Positions 32,747-44,029 of a stretch of DNA of 64,000 bases are shown here, piece by piece. The notes below the pieces were generated by a model. The model ran no database searches. It was not told the origin of the DNA and saw nothing but the letters and a program-made list of their open reading frames with translations. Within the stretch, counting starts at the first letter, position 1; each line of letters starts with the position of its first letter. The position numbers and the translations under genes were made by a program. The stretch is from Tomocerus qinae (taxonomy: Eukaryota; Arthropoda; Collembola; Entomobryomorpha; Tomoceridae), in contig CM034547.1 in NCBI GenBank assembly GCA_020055645.1, positions 49,664,909 to 49,728,908 on the forward strand, written 5' to 3'.

Positions 32747-35700
32747 TATACGTATAAGCACACACTAAAAACTTTCCCATCACTGTCTCTGATCTTTACG
32801 ACTATACAAAAGAGCTCTGCTCCATTCTACTCACTCTGTTTGGTACGTTGCATACTGATACTGCAAGGAGGCATGATACCATACTTACTCACCTATTGTG
32901 TATAGCTATGTATTTGAAAGAGTTCTGGCTTTAAGTTATCTTACCTATGCCATGCATGGAGGGTTCCAAATTCAAGATACTACAACTCCTACTAGCAACA
33001 TACGAAGGGAATGTGCGTACTATTATAAATTTGGCCAAAGTGCACTTGTCTAAAATATAAGGTCGTAATTTAGATTATATAGTACTTTCTACATACGTTC
33101 CTTTCACAGTCATGCACAACTTAAAACATTACACAACTCTATCTGTAAAAGATAGAATCACCCCTAAACTTTACTTCTCCTTTTCTACGTGCACGTATGT
33201 TTGAATCGGCCACATAATACTAAGATAGTACCGTAGAGTGCTTCGGTCCTGTCTTGACAAAACCCTACTTTCTGTTTCGTAGTATCTACAACAGAGATAT
33301 AGATACAGGTATTATGCACATCTGAGTAAAACTACAAGTACCTGAACGCAATTCGGGATAAAATTTCACTCTCTTTACAGCTTACGCACTTGAGCTCTCA
33401 AACTTTGTTGCAATTCAAATAAATCTTAGTGCCTATTTACTTTCTCCGACAAGGAAACGTTTGCTCTGCAGAAGCATATGTAACTATTATGTACACAGTT
33501 CCCATCTCATATTCAAAAATTTAACATACCTTATGCAAACACACATGGAAATGGAATGCCTGCCTCTTCTCCATTAAGTGCCTTTTTGAATCAAATGTAA
33601 ACGTCTGCGTTAGTATAAATATTATCCTCTACCACTACAAACTTGTTTATAGAAACACATTTGAATGGTTCACTGTATTTTTGCATTTCAATTTCACCTG
33701 ATACTAAATCTCTGTGCAATAAAGCCTAAAGAGTACACTAGTCACAGTTCAGTGCAAGTATTATCCATTTATATGTGCAATTACACTAGAGCTAAGTAAA
33801 GAGTTAGAAGGAATGCTGAATTGAATTCTGTTATTTCAAGACACAAATAAGATTTTGAAACTTTGGGACGTACTGTTACCAAATGTTACAAGTGAACTGT
33901 GATATAATCTTATTCTCATCACTGTTACGCAAATTTGCATTGCAAATGCATTTCAACGTACTGGCAATGTCAAATGGACCATTTCCTGTTAATGTTTATA
34001 ATTTGATTTTCTATGTATGTGTATAAATAAAAGTGGTGTACTTTCTAAATATAATACAGGATATTTCAAAGTAGGTACCAGCAGTTGTATAATAAGCAAG
34101 GCTGTTTTAAATATAGAAACATATGTGTGAAATTGTACAGTGTGCAATTTACTTAAGGGTGAACGTATCAAATGCTATTTTATTGCTAGTTAACATCTAT
34201 CCTTCGTCCTCGCTGTTGTTATTATTTGTTGTTCTATTGTATAACAGCAGTAGTACATGTATGTAAATGTGGTATATACATAAATATTCCAGAGGTCATT
34301 CCAGGTTGATGTACTATCTATATTTTGAGAAAAGTGCATACGCTGTATGTATTAAATCCTAAATAGGTTTGTTACAATTTGAAAGTTAGATCCAGATAGT
34401 GGTGTAACTTAAAAGCATTGACATAGGTATTAAAATTTATCTACCATAGTAAATATAGAGTCCCTAGGTATATAGTATTTAATAACTTGCTTTCACGTAC
34501 TTATTGCTTGTCATGTGATTGTGTAACAGTAAAACTATTCCGAATCACAGGTTCTAAAATCACCGGTGGGGGTTATTACTTTAAATCAGGCGAGATAGCA
34601 TTTAGTTTGAAAATTCTTTGATTGTGCAAAACAATGTTTGTTCGGGTACACTATTTATACTGTTATATAAAATAGTATACATATCCAAATTTTCATTTCA
34701 AACCTTGAACCATGTATACTTATCTTTGTATTTTGCTGGTTTGTGCTAGTGAAAGAGAACTGTTAGTTTCATTAAGCGTGACGTAGACACAGTCTGTGAA
34801 GCTTAACTAATATAATATTACTGTTTAGTAATTTAAGGTAGGTAATAACAAGGTAGGCAGATTTAATTCCTTGAACATAAAATAGATTAATACTGTAGGC
34901 AAACATACATAGGGCGGAAATACTGCTTACCTATTGTTAGGCTCGACTCTACTAAAGCGTACCCGTTTAATACTATTGCTACGTTCCTACAACCGACTAA
35001 ATGATATTGTTTAAATGCTGTTCGTTATTACGTGCATATAATGCATAAGAAGGTCCAGCAAATATTCAGAGTGAAAAGCTGAACTTTCATACATGAAAAT
35101 GAAATGTAATAATATTTCTCTTTGCTAAGCATGAATAAGCTCTTCTTTGTGAAAATAAAACCCACATAATTCCTTTCCACAGTGTAGATAGACAGAAATT
35201 GTGCAGTGTACAATTGAGATTTGAACTTAATGAGGAAACAAATACAATAGAGTTGTGAACAAATAAAGGACGTACTGATTCCAACCTAGTCTCGAGTCTA
35301 GACTATGACAATGAATACTAGTAACCATTTAATAGGCTTTAGAACGATAGTTGTTCCTATAATAACAGGGGCACAATAAGCCCTGCAAACCTAATTACTT
35401 AGAAAGACAAACACGATTTTTCTAATTACTAGCCACATGCGTGGTGTTACCCTACACAAACAACATTCATGGGATTGAAAGTGAACCCATATAGCACATG
35501 TTTACATCCATGTATAGAGAAAAGAAAATTGGAAATTAGTTTTCTAATAGGATTTCAAACACTAATCCACGTAAAGGGTAAGGCAGACATTCAACTCTGG
35601 TCTATTCGTATTCAGTTGGATAATGTAAGTCCTATTAGATCTAGGTAGCATGCACATGAATTAGTATGTACCACACAATGCTTCCCGAATGTCCTCAAAG

Positions 35701-36120
35701 TAAAATTATTATGTTTCACTTGAGAAATGACCTAGCGTAGTTGTGTTCTCATGTGAAAGCACGTAGGTGGCAGGAGAGACTATATACACGTAATAATAGG
35801 TGTTTTATGTGATGCTAATATAATACGGAATACTTATTGGTGCCCGGGGCTCCTCCATATAGATGCGTGCTCATGCCAATCAAAGGGGAACGAGTAAGAA
35901 GTCAAATGAAATTCGGTTGACCTAACCAACCTAAGACTCTTGTTGGGGCTTTTCATTATAATGCCATGCAGTTATTAAGCACGGTTGTAAATTCTAATGA
36001 AAATACAAATACCTACCCAAAGTGTATGAAAGTACCTTGCCATGTTGCATAAGCATCACTTTGAATAATAAATATTCTATATACCTATTACTGCAGAATG
36101 TAGTAGTGACATATACTGGT
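32747..36120. other. Non-coding stretch, no gene supported
   Basis: The minus-strand frames at 33989-34171 and 35028-35284 have no splice support and AT-driven composition. The minus-strand GTAAGT sites near 32570 and 32712 fall inside the plus-strand frame listed above. Otherwise nothing was seen. Confidence 0.45.
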
Positions 36121-36505
36121 CTACAAAGCAATAATGTATCTTAGCGTATAAACTCTGAATTGGGGTAGGTATTTACTTGTGACATGACACTTTGGGCCCA
36201 TTCGGGTTAAATTTATATTATAGTCACACGCATAAGCAAAAGGAGAACAGGCAATGAAGGAAGTGATGTGAATTACTCCAGGGAGTGGAGTGAAAGTAAT
36301 ATCGAGAAGCACTATCAGAAATACTTATGCACACATTAAGTTGCCATATGCAACATAAAGTAAGCTGCCAAGATCCCAGTGCATTGTGTTGACTGTTTAC
36401 AAACATAGCCATCAAAAACGTTGTAAATAGTAGTGAGCCTATATATAACGCAATAGTAAAGGGATAGCCGTATAAAAAATTACGGCTGATCTTGCACCGA
36501 GTCAA
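36121..36505 (-). CDS. Two overlapping hydrophobic open frames, doubtful
   Basis: Frames 36224-36505 (93 codons, TTG start) and 36121-36312 (63 codons) overlap on the minus strand. The first has a membrane-like run (FTIALYIGSLLFTTFLMAMF) and a Cys-rich end. Neither has an ATG start or a clear splice site, and the Ser/Cys/His-rich tails resemble translated AT-rich DNA. Kept only because two frames of this size adjoin on one strand. Confidence 0.1.
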
Positions 36506-38152
36506 GCCATTCGTTACAGAAAAAGGAATAGCACTGGACTGTGAAGTAGTATTAGTTGACTTTTGCTATGCAAGGTTTTCCCTCCTTCAGTAGATACTTT
36601 GAGACTTGTCTAATTTGGTCTACCTAGAATTCTCATTGTGCCTTCAGCCGTAACCAATACTTACGTTTGTGTAAGGTACCTTTGAGTGGAGCTGACTATT
36701 GGATTGTGAACTCATAAAACCTCCTTGTGATGTAAATGTAGCCGTCACTTCATCTCATTTCATTTTATTTTACTGTACTCGATGTATCCCTTTGGAGCAT
36801 TTACTGCACCAAACAGAATTCGGTTGCGTGCTTCATGGTCAAAAAATAAATTCGAATAGGCGGTTACCTTTTCTTTAGAAGTCTTCCGTTTTCCCAGGTA
36901 CGAATACATTTTGATCTAACGTGAAGGAACAGATGATTACCTAATAAACTAAAGGATATTCCGCATACGTAGTAGCACGGCTACACTAAAGGATATACAT
37001 TTAGCTATACAAAGACCTAAAATGAAATGTCATTCAAAAATTGAACTGATGTGAGTCGATTAACAAAATTGCCGTCCTGGACTAACTATGAATGGGATTT
37101 TGAGCATATAAGAGCATAAACTAAAACCAACAAGGGCATAAACCTTTAAATACTACTCTCTGTGAATTATACATACTGTAGGAGTAATTCTTGGAACATG
37201 CAATTAAAGCCACAGAAAGGTGTTACGCGGTTTGGTTTTATACCTAGTACCTAGTAAAAATTTAGCAGCAAATTCTAAATTGAATTGAACTTCCGAAACC
37301 CTTGCAAGGGAAACGACAAGGCCTTGTCGTCATTCAAATTCGTGCATTCAATTCACTAGCGACAGAATAATATTATGTCTTTAATACCCTTACCCTTAAG
37401 GCTTCCTTACAAATTTTTTCTATGAACTATAATTTCCTATTTGACTTCCTGGAATTTCTAAGTACCTGAAGTAATCTGCAGAGCACTGTCTGGAATGCAA
37501 AGTATTACGTACTCAACTTATTGCATCAAAGCTGTCGAATTTATGTACATTAGGCTCCGAGTCATAATATTATTGTATAACTGTAATTTCCTGCGCGAGT
37601 ATTGAATTATTGCCTCAAGAAAATTTAAATCCGCTTTTACAGGACTCTCTATAAGCACCAGTTTTAAGAAATTCTATCATAAAATTTTACGCAATAGGTT
37701 TGAAATGGCCGTATCAGTACGTGCAGAAGTGTATTATAGTAGTTACGTGGCATTAATAGGGCTATTTAACTGAAACCTTGTTTCATGTGGTCTCCATACT
37801 GCAAAAGTTTTGCCCAAGGCAATATGCATAGGAGTAATACGTAGATGATAATATAGAGAAAACGAATTAGCAAAATGAAGCGCTCGGTGGTTTTATTATT
37901 CTGTATAGGTACGTTCGTAAGTATTTGCTTTTGTTTGTGTATAAACAGATTTCAATTCCCACCACAATCTAGTGTCTACCGTTTTCGAATCAGAGTTGGT
38001 ATATTGTAGGAACTAAATATATTATATGGGAGGGAGGAAATATAGGATATCATGTAACATAAGCGGTTTTATACATCAAAATGATTGTGCTTTAGTGCCT
38101 AGGTGAAGTTATTCCTGTTCAAAATGAAATAATAAGTATCTCTTGCGATATT
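36506..38152. other. Non-coding stretch, no gene supported
   Basis: No frame of 60 codons or more. A short direct symmetry around CTTGCAAGG...CCTTGTCGT at about 37300-37330 is visible but small. Nothing else was seen. Confidence 0.5.
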
Positions 38153-38563
38153 TCATAGTATGTCTGACAAAACAAGGAGCAGAAATACATAAGCTCTCTC
38201 ATGAAGATGCGGGTAGGAAGGTTTGGAGCATTCCCATGTACACTTACACGGAAGAGTAGTACATTGTATTATGTAGGTAGTATCTGACGGTAAACTGTAG
38301 TCGTACCTACAGAGTTGGATACGGTTGAATATTAGAGACGGTTGCACTTGGGCTTCAAAAACTAAGCCTCTGTGATTTGGGTAGACTAATGCTAGACTCG
38401 GCTTGAGTTGATTTGAGCTTGAAGATACAGAGAGAATTGTAGGAGCGAAAGCAGTGAAAGTCTCATCGCAGCGTGGAAATGGAAAACTATGGTGAAAGTG
38501 GAGAGAAAGCATGCAGATGTAGATGAATATAGATAAGAGCCAGAGGGGGAATATTACATGCAT
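38153..38563 (-). CDS. Longest ORF: secreted-type, Cys-containing, 136 aa
   Basis: The ATG-led frame begins with a clear signal-peptide-like N-terminus (FPLWLLSIFIYICMLSL, no charge). A Ser/Pro-rich middle and a Cys cluster near residues 101-112 (CTTLPCKCTWEC) follow, and then a hydrophobic C-terminus (AYVFLLLVLSDIL) reminiscent of an anchor signal. Cys are at 17, 32, 85, 101, 106, 108 and 112. A perfect CCGT|GTAAGT donor at 38247 could end the exon after residue 105. A 136-codon ORF is about the chance maximum here, so the signal peptide is the main support. Family unknown. Confidence 0.3.
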   Translation of the reverse strand: MHVIFPLWLLSIFIYICMLSLHFHHSFPFPRCDETFTAFAPTILSVSSSSNQLKPSLALVYPNHRGLVFEAQVQPSLIFNRIQLCRYDYSLPSDTTYIIQCTTLPCKCTWECSKPSYPHLHERAYVFLLLVLSDIL

Positions 38564-38679
38564 ACAGTTACACTACAATACACTAAACTCGGCGGAACGC
38601 AAATGTATTTGTAGCTGGTTTCGAGAGTCTTTGTAATAATAATGTATCTGTATAAAGCATCTCCCTAGTAGTAAGTAGG

Positions 38680-38774
38680 TATCTTACCTAAATATATATT
38701 ATTATACTTAGGTAAGATATATGCATACATTTGTATACTACCAGACAAGTACAATAGGTAGTAGGTACCTACTA
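38680..38774. repeat. 12-bp hairpin plus 16-bp palindrome of GTAGGTA type
   Basis: TATCTTACCTAA (38680-38691) is repeated as its exact reverse complement at 38708-38719 across a 16-base AT loop. Forty bases later TAGTAGGTACCTACTA (38759-38774) is a perfect palindrome. The two share TACCTA/TAGGTA words, as does the tandem repeat at 39235. Cryptic simple-sequence expansion is the likely origin. Confidence 0.65.
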
Positions 38775-39023
38775 AACTTAGAGAAAAATACATAGATACA
38801 AATACATTGAATGTATGTAGTTATGTGTTCGAAGTTGATAGCAGAAGCTGGGTTGGCTGGCTGGCGGCATTCCGATAGGTTCATTTATTCGTGGAAATGC
38901 GATTTTGTTGCTTTATATACAGTAGGTCAATAAATGTAACAGCATGCGGTTTACATCTTAAGTATGCCATAAATATAAAAAAGAAACAGGGCATATCATT
39001 ACATATTCAGTAGCGAGAAATGC

Positions 39024-39275
39024 ATGCAAAATCCCTGGTTGCATACTTCTGTTGGAAAAGAGTGGAAAGCTCGTTGTGTGTGCTGCTCTGGGAGAAAAGA
39101 TAATAGGGAGAAAGAGAACTTCAAAAAGGCTTGTGGGACAGCCGCAAATCATACTTTGGAAGCCCTCCAGCATCTAATGCACACGAACTGTGTAACTGCA
39201 AGAGAGAACTCCAAATTCTGTTCTATACTTTATATAGGTACTAAGTATATAGGTACTAAGTATATAGGACTATAG
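39024..39275 (+). CDS. ATG-led Cys/His-rich 83-aa ORF
   Basis: Open from about 38976, with an ATG at 39024 (MQNPWLHTSVGKEWKARCVC). Cys are at residues 18, 20, 21, 37, 56 and 66, and His at 43, 50 and 53 (NHTLEALQHLMHTNC). The order Cys pair then His pair recalls BED-type or similar fingers in domesticated or active transposases, but the spacing is not diagnostic. The last residues (YIGTKYIGTKYIGL) come from the tandem repeat at 39235. An AACTGT|GTAACT donor after residue 56 could end an exon first. Purine-rich and above average GC. Confidence 0.3.
   Translation: MQNPWLHTSVGKEWKARCVCCSGRKDNREKENFKKACGTAANHTLEALQHLMHTNCVTARENSKFCSILYIGTKYIGTKYIGL
39235..39268 (+). repeat. 15-bp tandem repeat, 2.3 copies
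   Basis: TAGGTACTAAGTATA is present at 39235-39249 and 39250-39264, then the first bases of a third copy follow. A 15-base unit keeps the reading frame, so the ORF that ends here is extended by repeats of TKYIG. Confidence 0.75.
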
Positions 39276-39402
39276 TAGTAGTAAGTATTATATATTCCTT
39301 ATACCTAGTGCAATAATACTTTTTAAACTGGATTCCTCCAGTTGAGTTCAATCTTATAGGCAATTCGTGCTTACTTTACTTACTTACTCCATTCTTACTC
39401 TG

Positions 39403-39633
39403 TAGTCCTACTGACTTGGGTGAAAGTATTTTTATATGTGTAAGCTAAGCATCATGAATGCATGTCACTTGTATAACTCACATCACAAGTCTTCGCCAAG
39501 ACAAGTCAACTGGAGTAAAGCTAGCCAAGTCAAGACTAGACGACACGACCTCACTCTCACTTTGACATTACTACTTGACTGGCTAACTCTATGTACAGAT
39601 GCAATATGCAATGCAAGGAGTCTAATACAATAA
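39403..39633 (+). CDS. Exon-like segment after a strong acceptor
   Basis: TACTCCATTCTTACTCTGTAG precedes 39403, where one phase (PTDLGESIFIC) closes on ATATGT|GTAAGC at about 39437, a possible 34-base microexon. Overlapping it, an ATG at 39436 opens a 65-codon frame (MCKLSIMNACHLYNSHHKSS, then PRQVNWSKASQVKTRRHD) ending at 39633. The two cannot both be coding. The downstream frame contains the GACTTG-type repeat words of this region. Confidence 0.15.
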
Positions 39634-40210
39634 TCTACAGTCGCATTTCATTTATAAATCTACCATGGCATTTATACTATGTGAGAAGACAACTCCGCAA
39701 CTAACTTAGTAAGGTAGCAACTATGTACAAGGATATATTTCTTGAGTTTGGGCCCATATTTTCTTGGATGCTGTGGTAAAACGTAAAAGTCAGTCTTTTC
39801 TTTGCACGAAGCATAGCAGTAGTGCATTATTGCATTGCATGATGTTACATACTAAACCACATCGCTAGTCAACTGGAGTCAAAGGGGAAAGGAGATAGAA
39901 ATATTATTATTATTACATATTGCGAATTTGCCCATCATGATTCCTTCCGACCCTGTCTTTGTGTGTCCTATCTTGGAGGAAATGTCCCAATGGAATCCTA
40001 GTGGTATTCCTCTTGTGGTCCTAAATTCCTGTATAACTCTAGTAAAACTTTAACATTTGGGTCTACCTAATGCAAAGAAGGGACTGACTGGACTTGGCTT
40101 GACTGCCAATCGTGGTTCTAGAATGTTCTATTAAAATGTAGGTACACTGTAGACATGACAAGAGAGTTGAATGAAATTACACAATCTAAGCATATTTCAG
40201 TTGGGCTTCA

Positions 40211-40231
40211 TATACATACATACATACATAC
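40211..40231 (+). repeat. (ATAC)n microsatellite, 5 units
   Basis: A pure tetranucleotide run. A similar TACA run of four units lies at 46202-46218. Confidence 0.9.
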
Positions 40232-40387
40232 TTTTAACTATAATATGATACAAGAATCTAGTTAGCAGTTTTCGTTTGTATAATAGCATTGTAGTTATTT
40301 GTAATGTAGCATTCTTTGAATTAAGTGCATGACACTCATTGCGACTATTGTGTGTGAATTGTTGTGGAATTACCCGATGGAATACAG

Positions 40388-40513
40388 AATGGCCACTGTG
40401 TATGTATAGTCACTGCAGTTCGTCTTCCTGTTATTGAGAGCATTGAGAAGACGTGGCACTCTAAGACAAAGACTGCCAAGAAAGACGGAAAAGCCGAGAA
40501 TGTCAAGTCTCAT
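40388..40513 (+). CDS. Candidate exon B of a three-exon model
   Basis: Open frame from 40358, with raised GC. If it begins after ATACAG it is 42 whole codons, starting NGHCVCIVTAVRLPVIESIE, then a Lys-rich part (KTWHSKTKTAKKDGKAENVK), ending SH at a CAT|GTAAGC donor. Both ends are phase 0. The acceptor side is weaker than the donor: three AGs lie close together and none has a long pyrimidine tract. The next exon candidate in the same phase is at 40923. Confidence 0.3.
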
Positions 40514-40922
40514 GTAAGCAATATAATGGCATTAAGTACTTGTGTGTATCCGTTTCTTTCTTGACTTACTAGTATACTGCAAAAATAATATTATCTCAAT
40601 AGATATAGAGCATCCCAGTTGCAGAGTGTGGTAACATGCAATAAAATACTATGCTCATTTATATGCAGGTCATAAAGATACATATGAGACATTATAATGT
40701 ATACTCACTACTATTCGAACTAACAATACCTATTTATTTATTATAACGCGGATATGGACTGGGGGGAGTTGGAGAGTGGCACTTATTACTTGTATGCTAT
40801 AGTCATTTCCTCTAGAAATACTAATGTAGAACATAGTATGAAAGTGGCCTTATAAAAGTGCCATTTCCTCCGCCTTCCATTCTGCAATGATCATTGCCCC
40901 ATTCTCCTCTTCTTCACTATAG

Positions 40923-41000
40923 CTATCTATACTGTACTGTATCGTTTTGTCGTCCGAAATTGTCATTGTTCTTGCAAAATATTTATATAAAATATACAGG
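40923..41000 (+). CDS. Candidate exon X, membrane-segment exon
   Basis: The acceptor CATTCTCCTCTTCTTCACTATAG is excellent. The 78-base exon is phase 0 at both ends and reads LSILYCIVLSSEIVIVLAKY, then LYKIYR, ending at AGG|GTAACA. It would encode a single hydrophobic span followed by basic residues, as in a type I membrane protein. It fits in phase between 40388-40513 and 41406-41603. Confidence 0.3.
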
Positions 41001-41405
41001 GTAACATTCCTACTAAATACCTATTTTGGAAACTTTTATTCCCAAAGTGATTTCTGATTCGGTTTTAATGATCAGGGATTTATTGCTTAGCTCGTACTCT
41101 CCAAATGCGTCAATGTAACCACGCTTTGATGTGAAATCACCAGGAAAAAGCAAAGTTTAGCATAAAATGACAAATTCGAGACAATAGTTTATATTCTGGA
41201 GTAAAAACCCTGTACTTGAAAACTAATGCACATCTCTCATTCCTATCTTCCGTCATCCACTTTTCATCTTTTTGTCTAGCGCTGTCTTTTCCCTGTGTCT
41301 ATCTTCTTTCCACTCTTTTCGTAGATCGAGCTTTCATCTCTTTTTCTTTTACTCAACTCTTTCCGTTTCTTTTCCCACTGATTTTGTCCATTTTCTGTTG
41401 GTGAG

Positions 41406-41603
41406 AGAATTGTGTTGCTAAGACCAAGGGAATCAAGTCCGTCTGGAAACCATTACTATTACCCAAACGCTCAAAATCATATTAAGTCCCTACGGCCACA
41501 GAAGAAGTCTTGTCCTTCAACAGCGTCCTTCACATTCGAGTTCCAGTCATGTCTTGTCCAGCTTCTAACATCTTCCACACTTTCACTTCCCTGCTTTCCC
41601 TGA
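41406..41603 (+). CDS. Candidate terminal exon C, 65 aa
   Basis: A 170-base pyrimidine-rich tract (from about 41225) ends in TGTTGGTGAG. The exon starts in phase 0 with RIVLLRPRESSPSGNHYYYP, continues NAQNHIKSLRPQKKSCPS and ends at TGA (41601-41603). About 45% GC. After the membrane span of 40923-41000 it would be a basic cytoplasmic tail. No polyadenylation signal was seen close by. The acceptor AG lies a little after the end of the pyrimidine run, which is its weakest point. Confidence 0.3.
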   Translation, partial: RIVLLRPRESSPSGNHYYYPNAQNHIKSLRPQKKSCPSTASFTFEFQSCLVQLLTSSTLSLPCFP

Positions 41604-42340
41604 CTCAAAGTCATTAACTGAATTGGTCGCCCAACATATAACTCTATTGATTTAGTCTGTGGAGTAAAACCATTTTAAGTCTGTCGCTACTTTGCTCCTC
41701 GTCTCTTTCTCTTTCTTTATGTGCGTTATTATAAAACACTACCTACTCTATTGTCGTAAGAGTGCGAGTAGTGGAAGTAGCAACTGACTTGAGTAATGTA
41801 GCTTGCTACGTCAACCATACCAAAAGGCTTGTGTACATATCTTTAGACTTATTGTTGAACTCAATTCTTCGAATGAGAAAATAGACTACTGAGATGACTT
41901 GACTGTTTCCACAAAGGAAAAATATTACGAGAACACGCATAACACACGATGTGGAATGGGGAAAGAAGATTCGTATTTTGCTTTCTTTTTGCTGATATAT
42001 TTAGTATATTACATGTTATAGTTTGTGTTTTGTGACATTATCTTCAGTTCAAGACTAAGCTTAAGTCTTTTTCTCCTTGTTCTTCTCTTCTGCTCTGCTG
42101 TGCTTCTCAATTTTTTCTTATGAGGGTATTACACACTAGAAATATAAAACACAAATTCTAGCCCTTATCAAACCTATATTGTTGGTACTTTACTAACTTA
42201 TAGCTTTATGTTATGGTTCAGTCCACTTAGATTTTTTCACTTTTCCTTCTCATCTTCCATACATAGGTGCAACTGTTTTTCGCTCTTCTATTTTCTAAAT
42301 TGACTTAAGCAATTATTTATTTTCCTTTGCTTCAATTGAG

Positions 42341-42495
42341 TGGAACTCGAAATAGGATTTCACTGGCTTTGTCACTGTCTTCAACCTCGCGTTGTGAGTC
42401 CTTCTATTTTATCTTGCAGGAAGCATAGGGATGCGATTCAGGAAATATCAATTTATTTCCTTTTACCATCAGCTCTGAATTATATATATAATAAT
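42341..42495 (+). CDS. Candidate internal exon, 51 codons
   Basis: The acceptor TTTTCCTTTGCTTCAATTGAG is good and the end AATAAT|GTATGT is a fair donor. After two bases the frame reads ELEIGFHWLCHCLQPRVVSP, then SILSCRKHRDAIQEIS and a Leu/Tyr/Asn-rich end. Inside it, 42394-42419 looks like a complete 26-base intron (GTGAGT to TTGCAG), yet the frame is open straight through it. A dinucleotide AT run follows the donor. Family unknown. Confidence 0.28.
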
Positions 42496-42514
42496 GTATG
42501 TATATATATATATA
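42481..42514 (+). repeat. AT/GTAT simple sequence
   Basis: TA dinucleotides interrupted by AATAATGTATG, overlapping the 3-prime end of the exon candidate at 42341. Confidence 0.85.
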
Positions 42515-42874
42515 CTATGACCACCAATAGTTATCAAAGGGTGATCATGATTATTATGTGTAACACTTATTATCAACCATCATCTCTAAAGCACTCAACA
42601 TTCGTTGAAAAAAATTAAAATTCCCTATCTTAGGGCACTTGCACATAAACAAATGTACTATACTGTTTAGTATTAGTTACCATTCTATACATTCTATACA
42701 CTATTTACTAGTTAAATAATTTGGCAGGAGTAAATAGTTTTAGCAAATTGTGAATGCAGGAGTCCTGCCCACTGTGCGCTAGGAAATGTAATGTCAGGCT
42801 GAATATTCACATGAAAACACAAAAATTCGTTATCATGGCGCAGTTATAAATAAATATACGAGACTTACTTTTCC

Positions 42875-43081
42875 TTAGTATAAGTATGCAGATATATGAT
42901 GGTTTGATTGTGCATACACTATGTGGATGTAAATCAAGATAGATGAATAAATATTATAATGTTCTTCTTCGTTACGCCTTGCATAGTTCTTGTTACTTGA
43001 GTTGGGCAGACAAAGAATTTTTTTGCTTTCTCTAATTATTATCAATCTGTATTCCGCATCATACATTTTTTTGAAAAACAT
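42875..43081 (-). CDS. ATG-led 68-aa ORF, unknown
   Basis: The ATG has A at position -3 (AAATAAATGTTT). The product starts MFFKKMYDAEYRLIIIRESK, then KILCLPNSSNKNYARRNEEE, and ends in a Tyr/His/Ile-rich tail. The charged first 45 residues are coding-like and the tail is not, so a short exon is possible, although no clear donor was seen. A plus-strand CTTAC at 42866 gives a minus-strand AAAA|GTAAGT just beyond the stop. Confidence 0.2.
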   Translation of the reverse strand: MFFKKMYDAEYRLIIIRESKKILCLPNSSNKNYARRNEEEHYNIYSSILIYIHIVYAQSNHHISAYLY

Positions 43082-44029
43082 TTATTTCCTTGCAGTGCTG
43101 ATGGCTGCTACGGCTATGGTTATTAATGGTTTTCACTTCCATTAAAATACTTTTAATTAAGACATGTTTGGAAAAGATCCGTAAAATATAATATTAGATT
43201 TCTAATGGTACTAATAACAAAAGCAATATGTCATGTGTCCCTTTGAAATTCTCATCAAATTACTGACGTGATAAATATTATTACCTCCTTTGCAAAATAT
43301 TTTTGTATACTGGTAGACAAAACGTAATGCCAGACTACAGTGAGTTTTAATGCGATTATTAAGCCTTTGGTAAGGAGAAGATTATTCCTTTCTAACAATC
43401 TTTTGTCTTTAATTGTCTCTGTTATGGCTCGCTCTCATTACCATTAACCTGCAATTAGCCCTTAAGCATTAGGAATTCGGATTATACTTTCTGTCCCAGT
43501 TGAGCCAAGGACGTGGAATAGTAATAATATTACCTTCGTTAAATTAGTAACAGAGACACGTTTGTAACTTTAGGTTGTACAGAACCGTGAAATGAAGCAT
43601 CAAAGACAATGGAAGTCATTCTGCAATGTAGTTTTCTAGAACCAACTTCTGCATTTATACTTCTCTACTTTTCAACATGTAGTTTCATTTCATTCAATTC
43701 ATGCCCATTCGCGATTGTTTTAACCTCGCTACAGTTTTCAAGTCATATTTGGCACAGACTCCAATGAGCACTTGCTGCATTGTCTTAATCGACTAAGGAA
43801 ACATTACTGCACTTAATAGACAATGCAGGCTCATAGCCGTGATGAATTGTTTCAGATATTATGCATTCAAAATAGACTTCCTAATTATTGTGTAATTTCC
43901 CTCAAATAATTTATAGTTTCTTCAAGGCTAGTTGTAGTTATCTTTCTTCAGAGCTGTAATAATACTTGTGTCAGTAACTGAAGCAGTTCATTTGCACTAT
44001 TAATTTCCACGAGTTAATTAAAGTGACAA
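43082..44029. other. Non-coding stretch, no gene supported
   Basis: AT-rich, with no frame of 60 codons and no strong paired splice sites. Alternating T/G-rich and C/A-rich patches. Confidence 0.5.

Noticed and set aside
41216-41404. Plus-strand 62-codon hydrophobic frame
   Set aside because: It is the translation of a polypyrimidine tract and is better read as the acceptor region of the exon at 41406.
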